From the NCBI GenBank assembly GCA_965657335.1, contig CBFHOH010000022.1, forward strand, positions 1 to 64,000: a stretch of DNA of 64,000 bases. The letters run 5' to 3'. This document shows, piece after piece, positions 55,153 to 64,000 of the stretch. Source of the stretch: UBA4582 sp965657335. Lineage in GTDB: Bacteria > Pseudomonadota > Gammaproteobacteria > Pseudomonadales > Azotimanducaceae. Both the position numbers and the translations under genes were made by a program. Positions within the stretch are counted from its first letter, which is position 1, and each line of letters starts with the position of its first letter. A model generated the notes under the pieces. The model saw only the letters and a list, made by a program, of their open reading frames with translations, had not been told where the DNA came from and ran no database searches.

Positions 55153-55448
55153 GCTAACTCCTGGCTTCGCCTGTAAATTCACCCAACGCTTTTCCGCGCT
55201 ATTCCAACGATCTCAACCCGCAATGCTAACACTAATTATGGCTGACGCTTGCCCATTCAAAGCCTATGATTACTTTCGCATCTCAAAGGCCGCGATGGTT
55301 AAATACGCCAGTGAATTTGTGAAAATAACGAACATCGGTTACCAGATAGAAGCTATACCATTGTTTTTATTGTGCTTTTAGTTCCGGCACACATATTGCT
55401 TTCTAAGTATTTAATCGCAGCAACTTCATTTCATAGAGAGAATCCAAC

Positions 55449-55958
55449 ATGGATCAGACACAGGCACGAAAACGCATCAAAGAGCTAAAAGGCTTCTATG
55501 CCGACCTAGCCAGTTATGTCGTCGTACACATTTTTCTCGTTGTGCTGAATCTCACATTTTCTCCGGGGTTCTTGTGGGTTTTCTTTTCGTTAGGCGGCTG
55601 GGGGATTGGTCTTGCGATGCATGCATTCAATGTTTTTGGCACCAGCGCCGACTGGGAAGAACGCAAGATGTCTGAACTCACCGGTTGGCATGACACTCAG
55701 GATGAGCTTGCGCGCCTTAGGGAAAGAACCGAAGTACTGGTGTCAATACTGGCTAATGTGAATTGGGAAAAAATTGATCCTGAGCTCCTCGACACCCGAG
55801 ACAACTTGAAAGCCGCACAGGAACATGTTGTTCGCCTACGCGATGATATCGACGAAGGTGATGACGTTGATAAGCGGAAGGTTGCGAGGGAAATCGAAAA
55901 GCTGGAGGCATTCGTGACCAGCCCCAGATTTCAATTTCTAGATCAGGCACAGCAGTAA
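55449..55958 (+). CDS. 2TM-domain membrane protein with coiled-coil tail
   Basis: 169 residues. RKRIKELKGFYADLASYVVVHIFLVVLNLTF and LWVFFSLGGWGIGLAMHAFNVFG form the two helices of the 2TM family (a small domain also found on histidine kinases). Residues about 75-160 are charged and helical, probably a coiled coil. A GAGAG site precedes the ATG. Role unknown. Alone between the LLM gene and an NTF2-like gene. Confidence 0.85.
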   Translation: MDQTQARKRIKELKGFYADLASYVVVHIFLVVLNLTFSPGFLWVFFSLGGWGIGLAMHAFNVFGTSADWEERKMSELTGWHDTQDELARLRERTEVLVSILANVNWEKIDPELLDTRDNLKAAQEHVVRLRDDIDEGDDVDKRKVAREIEKLEAFVTSPRFQFLDQAQQ

Positions 55959-56069
55959 CAAGATAGGCCTTAATGCGTTGCGATACTGCCGCCGCGTTGA
56001 GCCAGAAATACTATTTTCGTCAAACTATGCCTGTTACTCTGATGCAACTCCCACTCAGAGGTTTAAACC

Positions 56070-56558
56070 ATGGCAACGGCCTTCATTCGACACCAACATT
56101 CGTTACGATGCTACTTGCTCGCCTTGACAGCAGCACTGGTCTTCACCGTATCTGCCCACGCACAGTCGAAGACGGAGGATGAACTTGCCATCACGAGCGC
56201 CATGCAAGCTATGGATGAGTTTTTGTTGGCTTTTAATCAGCGCGATGCTGAGGGCTGGGCAGCTTCGCTGAACTATCCACACGTTCGTTTTGCCAGCGGT
56301 ACTGTGACCGTCTGGCACAGTGCAGAGGATTTTTCTAACACCGATGCGTTTGAAATGCTTTCAAAGTCGGGCTGGGATCATTCGCATTGGTTAACTCGTG
56401 ACGTTGTCCTCGTCTCCCCTGAAAAAGTACATATCGCGACCGTCTTTCAACGCTTTAACGACCGCAACGAGATCATCGGCACTTATCAATCTCTTTATAT
56501 TGTCACGCAACAAGACGGTCACTGGGGAACTCAAGCGAGATCAAGTCTGGCGCCCTGA
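56070..56558 (+). CDS. exported NTF2-like (SnoaL/DUF4440-type) protein
   Basis: 162 residues. N-terminal signal (LLALTAALVFTVSAHAQS), then a cone-shaped NTF2-like fold: AMDEFLLAFNQRDAEGWAASLNYPHVRFASG, WHSAEDF, WDHSHWLTRDVVLVSPEKVHIATVFQRFNDRNEIIGTYQSLYIVTQQ. AGAGGT precedes the ATG. Ligand or reaction unknown. It lies 92 bp before the dehydratase, possibly in one transcript. Confidence 0.8.
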   Translation: MATAFIRHQHSLRCYLLALTAALVFTVSAHAQSKTEDELAITSAMQAMDEFLLAFNQRDAEGWAASLNYPHVRFASGTVTVWHSAEDFSNTDAFEMLSKSGWDHSHWLTRDVVLVSPEKVHIATVFQRFNDRNEIIGTYQSLYIVTQQDGHWGTQARSSLAP

Positions 56559-56649
56559 GGTCGTTGACGGCAATTCGTATTTCATCGACGCATCACGTGG
56601 TAAACAGAATACCGATTGAGTTGCGCGACACTGACAGGAACCATCGATA

Positions 56650-58446
56650 ATGGACAAGCCAATTAGGAAGTTGCGCTCACAAGCGTGGTACAACAATCCA
56701 GAAAACCCGGGGATGACCGCGTTATATCTTGAACGACAGCTAAATTTTGGTATCACGCTGGATGAACTACAATCTGGCAAACCCATTATCGGCATTGCTC
56801 AGACAGGGTCAGACTTGTCACCCTGTAACCGGCACCACATCGAGCTGGCTAAACGTGTTCGAGAGGGGATCAATGCCGCAGGTGGCATCTGTTTCGAGTT
56901 TCCAACCCACCCTATTCAGGAAACAGGCAAACGTCCTACCGCCAACCTCGACCGGAATCTCATGTACCTAGGACTGGTTGAGCTCTTGTATGGCTACCCT
57001 ATCGACGGAGTAGTGCTCACCACCGGGTGCGACAAGACAACGCCTGCTTTGCTGATGGCTGCTGCGACTGTGGATATTCCCGCCATCGCCCTATCGGTTG
57101 GGCCCATGTTGAATGGTTGGCACAATGGTCAGCGTACCGGATCGGGCACGGTGGTATGGAAAGCAAGGGAAATGCTTGCCGCAGAGGAGATAAACTATCA
57201 CGAGTTTTTGGAAATGGTGGCTTCAAGTGCACCTTCGGTTGGTTATTGCAACACAATGGGCACTGCAACCACGCTGAACTCTCTCACTGAAGCCCTCGGC
57301 ATGTCATTACCCGCTTGTGCCGCAATTCCCGCGCCTTATCGCGAAAGAGGCCAAATATCCTACGAGACCGGCAAGCGGATCGTGGAAATGGTTTGGGAGG
57401 ATCTGAAACCTTCTGACATTCTGACGCGGGAAGCTTTTGAAAATGCCATCGTTGTCAATTCAGCCATTGGCGGTTCCACCAATGCACCCATACACCTGAA
57501 TGCCATCGCTAGGCATGTTGGTGTTGAACTGAATATCCAAGACTGGCAAACAACAGGGCTTACCACACCATTGCTGGTTAACCTGCAGCCAGCAGGAGAG
57601 TACCTCGGTGAGGATTACTTCCGAGCAGGGGGAGTCCCCGCGGTCGTACAAGCGCTCATCGAAGAAAACCAATTACCTTATCCTGGCGCACTCACCGTGA
57701 ACGGCAAAAACATTGCTGATAACTCTGCTGGCAAAGCCAGCACTAACCATGACGTGATCAGACCTTACACAAAACCACTGGTTGAGAACGCTGGGTTTAT
57801 CGTGTTGAGTGGCAACTTATTTGATTCAGCAATAATGAAATCCAGTGTTATTTCCGATGAATTTCGTGAACGCTATTTATCGCAGCCCGAGGACCCTAAT
57901 GCTTTTGAAGGACGCGCGATTGTTTTTGAGGGCCCGGAAGATTACCACCAGCGAATCGACGACCCCGATTTAAATATCGATACGCATTGTTTGTTGTTCA
58001 TCCGCGGTACGGGGCCGCTGGGGTACCCCGGTGGTGCTGAGGTCGTAAACATGCAGCCGCCTGCTGCGATGATCAAAGCCGGTATCACCTCACTACCCTG
58101 TATTGGTGACGGTCGTCAGTCAGGTACCAGTGGTTCTCCGTCAATTCTCAACGCATCTCCAGAGGCTGCTGCTGGCGGTGGGTTGGCGATCCTTCAAACT
58201 AATGACAAAGTCCGTATTGACTTGGGCAAAGGTGAAGCAAACGTTTTGATACCGGACGAAGAGTTGACGCGCAGAAAGATTGCTTTAGAAGCAGAGGGTG
58301 GCCTGCCAGTGCCTGAAAACCAGACACCTTGGCAGGAAATATTTCGTGACACTGTTACGCAATTCGATCAGGGTATGATTATACGCGGCGCTGACAAATA
58401 TCAGCGTATCGCGACGACAAAAGGCATACCGAGAGACAATCACTAA
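56650..58446 (+). CDS. IlvD/Edd family sugar-acid dehydratase
   Basis: 598 residues. Dehydrates a 2,3-dihydroxy acid; the 590-600-residue length and CDKTTPALLMAAATVDIPAIALSVGPMLNG suit L-arabinonate/D-xylonate-type dehydratases more than IlvD. Iron-sulfur Cys blocks are TGCDKTTPA, GYCNTMGTATT and LPCIGDGRQSGTSGSPS; also NSAIGGSTNAPIHLNAIA. AGGAA lies before the ATG. A hairpin at 58480-58494 between this gene and the convergent hydrolase may act as a weak bidirectional stop. Substrate by family only. Confidence 0.9.
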   Translation: MDKPIRKLRSQAWYNNPENPGMTALYLERQLNFGITLDELQSGKPIIGIAQTGSDLSPCNRHHIELAKRVREGINAAGGICFEFPTHPIQETGKRPTANLDRNLMYLGLVELLYGYPIDGVVLTTGCDKTTPALLMAAATVDIPAIALSVGPMLNGWHNGQRTGSGTVVWKAREMLAAEEINYHEFLEMVASSAPSVGYCNTMGTATTLNSLTEALGMSLPACAAIPAPYRERGQISYETGKRIVEMVWEDLKPSDILTREAFENAIVVNSAIGGSTNAPIHLNAIARHVGVELNIQDWQTTGLTTPLLVNLQPAGEYLGEDYFRAGGVPAVVQALIEENQLPYPGALTVNGKNIADNSAGKASTNHDVIRPYTKPLVENAGFIVLSGNLFDSAIMKSSVISDEFRERYLSQPEDPNAFEGRAIVFEGPEDYHQRIDDPDLNIDTHCLLFIRGTGPLGYPGGAEVVNMQPPAAMIKAGITSLPCIGDGRQSGTSGSPSILNASPEAAAGGGLAILQTNDKVRIDLGKGEANVLIPDEELTRRKIALEAEGGLPVPENQTPWQEIFRDTVTQFDQGMIIRGADKYQRIATTKGIPRDNH

Positions 58447-58498
58447 CACGAGCACGGTCGCCAAAGCTATACTCGGAAAGCGCTCGCTGAGCGCCGCT

Positions 58499-59506
58499 TT
58501 ATCCGTTCGCTAGCGAATCCATAAATGATTTGAGCGCCGCATTCGTCGCCGCCGGTGCCTCCTGTTGAATCCAGTGGCCTTTCCCTTCGACTAATGTCGC
58601 ACCGCGGAAATCATCAAAACCAGCACCCGGATCAGAATATCCGTCGACGCCTGGTACGTAGTCCCTCACAGCATCTTTCGTACCGGCGATAAAACACGCC
58701 GGTTGCGCAATCGTCATACCTCTGTATGCGGCATTCAGCGTTTCATCTAAACTCATTGCGCGGTAACGAGATATTGGCCCAGTAAAACCACCCTCAGTGA
58801 AAGCATCGACATAAATTTCGAAGTCATCCTCGGTCATCCAATCCGGAAACTTATTCGGCAGAGTCATGTCGTCTAGCAAACCAGCATTTACTGGCTTTTT
58901 CTTTAGCCACTCGTTGTCCGGTGCATCACCTGAGAGCGCAAAGTAAATTTTTCGCAACGCAGTAGACATATCGATCTCAACTTCAGACTCAACCAGCCCC
59001 GCTTGCTGAAAATAAAGAATGTAAAAAAACTGCTCCGCGTAAATCGTGCTTAACACATCAAGCAAGGCCACATCACTATAGGGTGTGAACGGCACGCTTA
59101 ACCCTGCCACGCCACAAATTAATTCCGGGTGACGTAACGTTGTTGCATAGCAGATAGGTGCTCCCCAGTCGTGTCCGAACAAAACAACCGGTTTATCACT
59201 CACCGCCGCTGCAACGCTCGCAACATCAAGAGCAAGGCTTTCGAGTGTGTAACCATCGATGCTTTCTGGCTTTGAGCTATTTCCGTAACCTCGAACATCC
59301 ATTGTTGCGACGGTGTAGCCAAGGTTTACAAAGAACGCGACTTGATGTCGCCACGAATGCGAAAGTTCTGGCCAGCCGTGAACACAAAGTATCACGGGAG
59401 ATTGACTTGTCGCCCCTTTCGCCGCCTCGCCATAAATATCAACGTGGATGTTAACCTCACCGTTTCGAACTCGAATGGCGCTGCCTATCGGATTATTTTG
59501 ATTCAT
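58499..59506 (-). CDS. alpha/beta hydrolase, epoxide-hydrolase-like
   Basis: 335 residues. Oxyanion loop LCVHGWPELSHSWRHQVAFFVNLGYTVATMDVRGYGNSSKP, nucleophile Asp in LFGHDWGAPICYATTL, His in GKGHWIQQEAPAATN, and a lid with Tyr residues. The GHDWG nucleophile elbow with Asp is typical of soluble epoxide hydrolases and dehalogenases, distinguishing it from the Ser hydrolases elsewhere in the window. Confidence 0.9.
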   Translation of the reverse strand: MNQNNPIGSAIRVRNGEVNIHVDIYGEAAKGATSQSPVILCVHGWPELSHSWRHQVAFFVNLGYTVATMDVRGYGNSSKPESIDGYTLESLALDVASVAAAVSDKPVVLFGHDWGAPICYATTLRHPELICGVAGLSVPFTPYSDVALLDVLSTIYAEQFFYILYFQQAGLVESEVEIDMSTALRKIYFALSGDAPDNEWLKKKPVNAGLLDDMTLPNKFPDWMTEDDFEIYVDAFTEGGFTGPISRYRAMSLDETLNAAYRGMTIAQPACFIAGTKDAVRDYVPGVDGYSDPGAGFDDFRGATLVEGKGHWIQQEAPAATNAALKSFMDSLANG

Positions 59507-59653
59507 GTGTTTTTTCGTTTTTCTTGGTTTTTACGGAGATTAATCACTCTAACGCTACCTGTTTATATTTGCGAGACGTTTATTACTCACGCCTTCATCC
59601 ACAGACGGGCTTCAGGTAACATTTGGGTTGAAGATATTTAAAAGGGGAACCAC

Positions 59654-60493
59654 ATGTATGTAGAGCCATCAGGTCAGGCTTGCGGCGCGACGGTTACAGG
59701 CGTCGATCTTACTCAACCACTTTCAACAATCGAGGTATCAGCGATAAGATCCGCTTGGTTAACTCACCACGTGCTCGCATTCCCGGAGCAACCGATGACC
59801 GACGATGACCTTGAACGCTTCTCGTTGTGTTTTGGCCAGTTTGGCGATGACCCATTTATTGCCCCCATTGAAGGTCGTGAACATGTCATTGCTGTCTGTC
59901 GAGACGCGAAAGAAACGGCACCTTTGTTTGCAGAGACCTGGCATTCAGACTGGAGCTTCCAGTCAACTCCACCCTCAGCCACCTGCCTGTTTGGCATCAC
60001 GATACCTCCAATCGGTGGCGATACTTGGTTTGCTGATCAACACATTGCCCTTAAACTTTTACCCTCTGAGTTAAGAAAAAAACTTGAAGGACGAAAAGCG
60101 ATTCATTCAGCTGCAGGCGCCTATGCACCCGATGGTTTCTATGGTGAGAGAGACAAAACCAGTGACCGAAGCATGAACATTTTGCCTTCAGATGAAGCTA
60201 GGGCGACTCATCTACACTCGCTTATTCGAAAACATCCCGAAACCGGTGAAGAAGGATTGTTCAGCTGCCTTGGTTATATCGTTGGCATTGAAGGCATGGG
60301 ACAGGATGAAGCCGCAGAATTACTGCGTGAAATCTATCAATATCAAGGGCACGAAAAAACCATTTACAAGCATAAATGGCAAAAAAACATGTTGGTCATG
60401 TGGGACAATCGTTCCGTGCTCCACCGCGCTACTGGGGGCTACGAGGGACACGATCGCCTGCTTCACAGAACGACAATATCCGATCAGACATAG
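59654..60493 (+). CDS. TauD/TfdA family 2-oxoglutarate dioxygenase
   Basis: 279 residues; AGGGGA precedes the ATG. Non-haem iron ligands H97 and D99 (TWHSDWSF) and H257 (VLHRAT), with R268 for 2-oxoglutarate eleven residues on. WFADQHIALKLLP and MLVMWDNRSVLHRATGGYEGHDRLLHRTTI are typical of the TauD/TfdA group. Members cleave sulfonates, phenoxy acids or hydroxylate others; the substrate is not predictable. Confidence 0.92.
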   Translation: MYVEPSGQACGATVTGVDLTQPLSTIEVSAIRSAWLTHHVLAFPEQPMTDDDLERFSLCFGQFGDDPFIAPIEGREHVIAVCRDAKETAPLFAETWHSDWSFQSTPPSATCLFGITIPPIGGDTWFADQHIALKLLPSELRKKLEGRKAIHSAAGAYAPDGFYGERDKTSDRSMNILPSDEARATHLHSLIRKHPETGEEGLFSCLGYIVGIEGMGQDEAAELLREIYQYQGHEKTIYKHKWQKNMLVMWDNRSVLHRATGGYEGHDRLLHRTTISDQT

Positions 60494-60564
60494 GCAGGTT
60501 TAAGCAACCCAGACTTTCGACTCGTTCTGCGCAAAAAACCACCAACACTTAGCAGAACACACTG

Positions 60565-61179
60565 TTAGTCGTTTTGTTTTTCCCGCGCACGCTTGAATGC
60601 GTCGCGCTGCATCAAGCTATCGAGATAGCGCACGCAATTAGGTTTGTAACGCGCATCTAGTCCCAGTGTGGTACCCAGAAAAAGCGCATAGCCTACAGCG
60701 ATATCTGCCATCGTAAATCTATCAGCAACTAAGAAATCCCGATCTTCAAGCACTGCTTCCACAGCTTTTAACCTTGATAGATACCAAATCGAATAGTCCT
60801 CAACAACTTGCGGGACTCGGCGTTCTTCCGGCTCAAGCACTGTGTAACGCAGCACCAAGGTCTGAGGAAAAGTTAGCGTTGCATCACTTCGATACATCCA
60901 ATTCAGATACTCACCATAGGCTGGGTCATCAACTGATACGCCTAACGAGGTTGGTCCGTATTTTTCTGCAAGATAATGACATATGCCCGATGACTCAGTG
61001 ATTGTTGTGTTTCCATCAATAAATGTTGGCACTGTGCCCATCGGGTTCAAATCTAAATATCCCGGATATGATGCTCTCGGTGGAAACGCCATATTGATCA
61101 AATCATACTCAAGATTCATTTCTTCAAGCGCCCAAAGCGGTCGAAGTGACCGTGCATCAGGACAATGATAAAGTTTCAT
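60565..61179 (-). CDS. glutathione S-transferase family protein
   Basis: 204 residues. Thioredoxin-like N-terminal domain LYHCPDARSLRPLWALEEMNLEYDLI, GTVPTFIDGNTTITESSGICHYLAEKYG (glutathione-binding Ser), and a helical C-terminal domain with FMADIAVGYAL-like RFTMADIAVGYALFLG. AAGGGGA precedes the ATG. It lies in the same direction 58 bp downstream of an FAH-family gene, which suggests a role such as maleylpyruvate or maleylacetoacetate isomerase; that is inference. Confidence 0.88.
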   Translation of the reverse strand: MKLYHCPDARSLRPLWALEEMNLEYDLINMAFPPRASYPGYLDLNPMGTVPTFIDGNTTITESSGICHYLAEKYGPTSLGVSVDDPAYGEYLNWMYRSDATLTFPQTLVLRYTVLEPEERRVPQVVEDYSIWYLSRLKAVEAVLEDRDFLVADRFTMADIAVGYALFLGTTLGLDARYKPNCVRYLDSLMQRDAFKRAREKQND

Positions 61180-61237
61180 TCAAGATTTCCCCTTATTTGT
61201 ATATGTCTTGCTCAATCATCGACGGTCAGCTTAAAGG

Positions 61238-62107
61238 CTACTCAATGACTGTTTGCGCATCTTCCACGACAACTTCGTTTTCAATATAACCCAGCTTTTC
61301 TATTTCAACCCTGACTATATCGCCAGCTTTCATAAATGACGGCGGTTTCATTGCAACGCCAACGCCACTCGGGGTTCCCATGAACAGCACGTCACCGACA
61401 TCAAGCGTAAATGACTGGGTAAGATGTGCGATAGCATCGTAACAATCAAATATTAGATGCTTGGTATTTGAATTTTGTCGTTCCTCGCCATTAACCGTAC
61501 AACGAATCGCTAGATTATGTGGATCACCAACCTCGTCCGGCGTGACAAGATAGGGACCCATCGGCCCGTGGGTGTCGAATGACTTACCAATCTGAAAGGT
61601 CGGCACTCTAATTTGCCAATCTCTTACACTCACGTCATTGCCACAAAAGTACCCAGCAATAACCTCATGGGCGCGCTCACGGGGCACATGCTTGCACTTT
61701 CTGCCTATCACTAGACAAAGCTCAGCTTCATAGTCCAATTTGTCCGACACCAGCGGCAAATTTATATCATCATATGGACCCGCGGCGCAGTTATGTTGTT
61801 TGTTAAACCACATCTGAAACTTCGGCGGTTCACTACCCGTCTCAGCGATATGGTCACCATAGTTCAAACCGATAGCCAGAATTTTACCGGGCAGAGGCAC
61901 CGGTGCGAGCAACTGCACCGATGAAAGTTTAATGCCGGTCTTTCCGGCCGTCGCAGCTTCGATCGCATTCGTATTTACGCCCCCCGTTATGACCGAAATG
62001 ATATTGCTGTCAATGCCGTTGTCCCCAAAGTCTATGATCTGATCATCCCTCACCACGCCCAACCTTTGGTCCGATTCTCCTGGCCTAGTGTAAGTCGCTA
62101 TCTTCAT
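61238..62107 (-). CDS. fumarylacetoacetate hydrolase family protein
   Basis: 289 residues. C-terminal FAH domain with metal ligands in KLDYEAELCLVIGRKCKHV and YFCGNDVSVRDWQ; KSFDTHGPMGPYLVTPDEV and GDVLFMGTPSGVGVAMKPPSFMKAGD are typical of 2-hydroxyhepta-diene-dioate/fumarylpyruvate hydrolases. CAGGAG lies before the ATG. It probably forms an operon with the GST and is divergent from an aromatic hydroxylase, which supports a ring-cleavage pathway. Confidence 0.92.
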   Translation of the reverse strand: MKIATYTRPGESDQRLGVVRDDQIIDFGDNGIDSNIISVITGGVNTNAIEAATAGKTGIKLSSVQLLAPVPLPGKILAIGLNYGDHIAETGSEPPKFQMWFNKQHNCAAGPYDDINLPLVSDKLDYEAELCLVIGRKCKHVPRERAHEVIAGYFCGNDVSVRDWQIRVPTFQIGKSFDTHGPMGPYLVTPDEVGDPHNLAIRCTVNGEERQNSNTKHLIFDCYDAIAHLTQSFTLDVGDVLFMGTPSGVGVAMKPPSFMKAGDIVRVEIEKLGYIENEVVVEDAQTVIE

Positions 62108-62286
62108 TAAAGCTTCTCCTGAGTGGCTGATTGATTCGCGCTTTTGCTATCTCTGATCACGAATAATACGCATACGTCGACTTGACGGATAGGTTTAATT
62201 TTTCCAGAAACTGTTGGACTGCTCGGGCAAAATTGCGTTAGCTTTTCTAAGAACTGTTTACGGATCAACGAGCATCGGAGTCAGCC

Positions 62287-63849
62287 GTGAAAGACACCCA
62301 GTATGATGTGGCAATTATTGGATTGGGCCCCGTGGGTGCAACCGCAGCCATTCTGTTTGCAGAGGCAGGGCTTAATGTCGTGGCTATAGAACGGGACCTT
62401 GAAGTTTACAAACTACCTAGAGCGGTAAATCTGGACGGAGAAATTCTGCGTGCATTTCAATCGATAGGACGTGCAGATGAGGTTGATGCGTTGTTACAGA
62501 CGGTACGACCCGGCGACAGGGGCGGGTTCGCCAATTCAAAAAGAGAATGGATGTTTGGCATCGAATTCAAGGACTTTGGCCCAAACGGTTGGCAGCCAAA
62601 CAACATGTTTGACCAACCCGAGTTCGAAAGCTATCTTCGAACAAACGCCGTCGATCACCCCAATGTAACCGCATTCATTGGCATGGAAGCGATTTCTTTT
62701 AGGGATGGCTCAACAGCGGTCGAAATCCTTGTGAATAATATTCAGCAGCCCCGGGAAGAATTTCATGTTCGCGCCCGCTACCTGCTTGCCTGCGACGGTG
62801 CTGCTTCGCCGACACGCAAAGCGCTCGGTATCGAGTGGCATGATCTCGGTTACAATCATGAGTGGCTTGTTGTAGACGTCACTACGTTTTCTGGACACAC
62901 TCTTACTAACGACACCATTCAGGTTTGTGACCCCGACAGAATTAGCACCTACGTCGCTACCAAGGACCCTTATCGACGCTGGGAGTTCAAATTGCTCCCT
63001 GGTGAGACGAAAGAGGAAATGCTTGATCCTGAAAAAATCATGACACTGATTGACGCATGGACGCCCCGCGGCACCTATGAAATTAGACGCGCTGCTGTCT
63101 ATCAGTTCCACGCTGCGACAGCCGAAACATGGCGCGTTGGCAATGTTTTTGTGGCGGGCGATGCTGCACATCAGACACCGCCTTTTTTGGGCCAAGGAAT
63201 GAACGCAGGCATGCGCGACGTTATCAATCTTGCATGGAAACTTGCGCTTGTTTGCGATGGTGTTGCGGACGAAAAGCTGCTTGATTCATATGAACAAGAA
63301 CGCACTGCCCACGCCACAGATCTCGTCGAGTGGGCAGTCGCCATTGGTCGATTAATGGAACACCAAGCTGCAATAGAGATGGCACAACGTCGGGGTAAAC
63401 CGCCTCCTGCAACACCAGCAGCCTTAAAATCATCCGGTTACGGTCAGGGCAGAGAATCACCGCCTATCAGAGCCGGCGTCCTGCAACTGGATCAAATCAG
63501 CGACACCGGTTCAACGGGATATCTATTCAGTCAACCGACCGTAACAACCAGAGAGGGTCAAACGCACAAATTAGACGCACTGCTGGGCTCAGGCTTTGCA
63601 CTCGTTTACCGGGGTGATTTGTCACTTGATGAGCACTCAAAAAGGCTCATCTCGCGACTGGATATCAGATTACTGAATATTGAAAAACTGAATGAACAGC
63701 GAGGTCACTTTGACAACGTCTTCAAAGAAAACCGCTGCGCTCTGATCAGGCCTGACCGAATTGTCTACGGACATACGACCGCCACCGTAGACGAAAACGA
63801 CCTGTTAGCTGATTTAGAGCAGCAACTGCTGCTTGTGCCACTGGCTTAG
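62287..63849 (+). CDS. FAD-dependent aromatic hydroxylase (MhpA-type)
   Basis: 520 residues from a GTG start with GGAG before it. Flavoprotein monooxygenase of the PheA/TfdB family: FAD motif IIGLGPVGATAAILFAEAGLNVVAIERD, RYLLACDGAASPTRKALGIEW and GDAAHQTPPFLGQGMNAGMRDVINLAWKLALV. This is close to 3-(3-hydroxyphenyl)propionate hydroxylase. It puts a hydroxyl on an aromatic ring using NAD(P)H and oxygen. With the FAH/GST genes it suggests a route such as gentisate or homogentisate-like cleavage; the dioxygenase is not in the window. Confidence 0.9.
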   Translation: MKDTQYDVAIIGLGPVGATAAILFAEAGLNVVAIERDLEVYKLPRAVNLDGEILRAFQSIGRADEVDALLQTVRPGDRGGFANSKREWMFGIEFKDFGPNGWQPNNMFDQPEFESYLRTNAVDHPNVTAFIGMEAISFRDGSTAVEILVNNIQQPREEFHVRARYLLACDGAASPTRKALGIEWHDLGYNHEWLVVDVTTFSGHTLTNDTIQVCDPDRISTYVATKDPYRRWEFKLLPGETKEEMLDPEKIMTLIDAWTPRGTYEIRRAAVYQFHAATAETWRVGNVFVAGDAAHQTPPFLGQGMNAGMRDVINLAWKLALVCDGVADEKLLDSYEQERTAHATDLVEWAVAIGRLMEHQAAIEMAQRRGKPPPATPAALKSSGYGQGRESPPIRAGVLQLDQISDTGSTGYLFSQPTVTTREGQTHKLDALLGSGFALVYRGDLSLDEHSKRLISRLDIRLLNIEKLNEQRGHFDNVFKENRCALIRPDRIVYGHTTATVDENDLLADLEQQLLLVPLA

Positions 63850-63859
63850 GCTGATCACC

Positions 63860-64000
63860 CTACGCATACAGATCCGATACCGGAACGGCTCTTGGTCGAT
63901 CGGACTGAGCTGAGATCAATGCGCGTGCAGTCTCTGCACGACCGTCCTTGACGTAAGCAGACAGAAGCGTATTCAGCACAAAATCACGCTGCGCACGACT
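63860..64000 (-). CDS. C-terminal end of a gene running out of the window
   Basis: The minus strand is open from the window edge to a TAG at 63860, 46 codons: RAQRDFVLNTLLSAYVKDG, GRAETARALISAQSDRP, and DLYA at the end. The helical Ala/Leu-rich text fits a TPR-like or other helical protein. Its start lies outside, so it converges with the aromatic hydroxylase gene. Confidence 0.6.
   Translation of the reverse strand, partial: SRAQRDFVLNTLLSAYVKDGRAETARALISAQSDRPRAVPVSDLYA

Overview
The window looks like an ordinary chromosomal stretch of a free-living, probably marine, Gammaproteobacterium with moderate G+C. The inference rests on cmoA/cmoB, a DUF2058 (YaiL-type) gene, an RluA-type pseudouridine synthase, a bax-like glucosaminidase, tRNA-Arg(TCG) with encoded CCA, and a PrsR-type regulator of the PEP-CTERM/exosortase kind. 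Many acyl-CoA, CoA-transferase and alpha/beta-hydrolase genes suggest a lipid- and aromatic-degrading heterotroph. The genus cannot be fixed from the sequence alone. No insertion sequence, prophage, CRISPR array or rRNA was seen.

Layout. 0-9.3 kb is the edge of an exopolysaccharide locus: a sugar-phosphate transferase, an unknown membrane-anchored protein, a WecG/TagA glycosyltransferase, the sigma-54 activator PrsR, a VanZ-domain protein and a membrane-anchored phosphatase, then gpsA and a hotdog-fold protein. 9.5-17.2 kb is mixed: an orphan exported protein, a one-domain asparaginase, an SDR, an acyl-CoA dehydrogenase, a Tat-exported aminotransferase, a 7-bp tandem repeat, a Bax-like protein, and a ~900-bp gap that on the minus strand is rich in hairpins and ends in a strong intrinsic terminator. 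17.2-35 kb is CoA and carbon metabolism: acetoacetyl-CoA synthetase, cyclase, FrmA-type dehydrogenase, NAD-type isocitrate dehydrogenase, sulfatase, acyl-CoA ligase, two acyl-CoA dehydrogenases and two CaiB/BaiF genes, one of them frameshifted. A tRNA gene and DUF2058 also lie here.

35-45 kb holds an HNH nuclease, cmoA-unknown-cmoB, a pseudouridine synthase, several hydrolases, a secreted 5'-nucleotidase-like enzyme and a MATE exporter. 45-54.3 kb is a phosphate block, all on the minus strand: phoB-phoR-pstSCAB-phoU, then glpD. 54.3-64 kb carries an LLM-type oxidoreductase, small membrane and exported proteins, a sugar-acid (IlvD/Edd) dehydratase, a 2-oxoglutarate dioxygenase, and a GST/FAH-family/MhpA-type hydroxylase group that looks like part of an aromatic ring-degradation pathway.

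Most notable: the hairpin-dense element at about 16.19-17.0 kb, a candidate undescribed structured RNA; a nested inverted repeat at 26.68-26.74 kb between acyl-CoA genes; a Tat-exported HisC-like aminotransferase; an extra membrane gene with a 15-bp tandem repeat between cmoA and cmoB; and a single frameshift in a CaiB/BaiF gene. All assignments come from reading the sequence; no database search was run.
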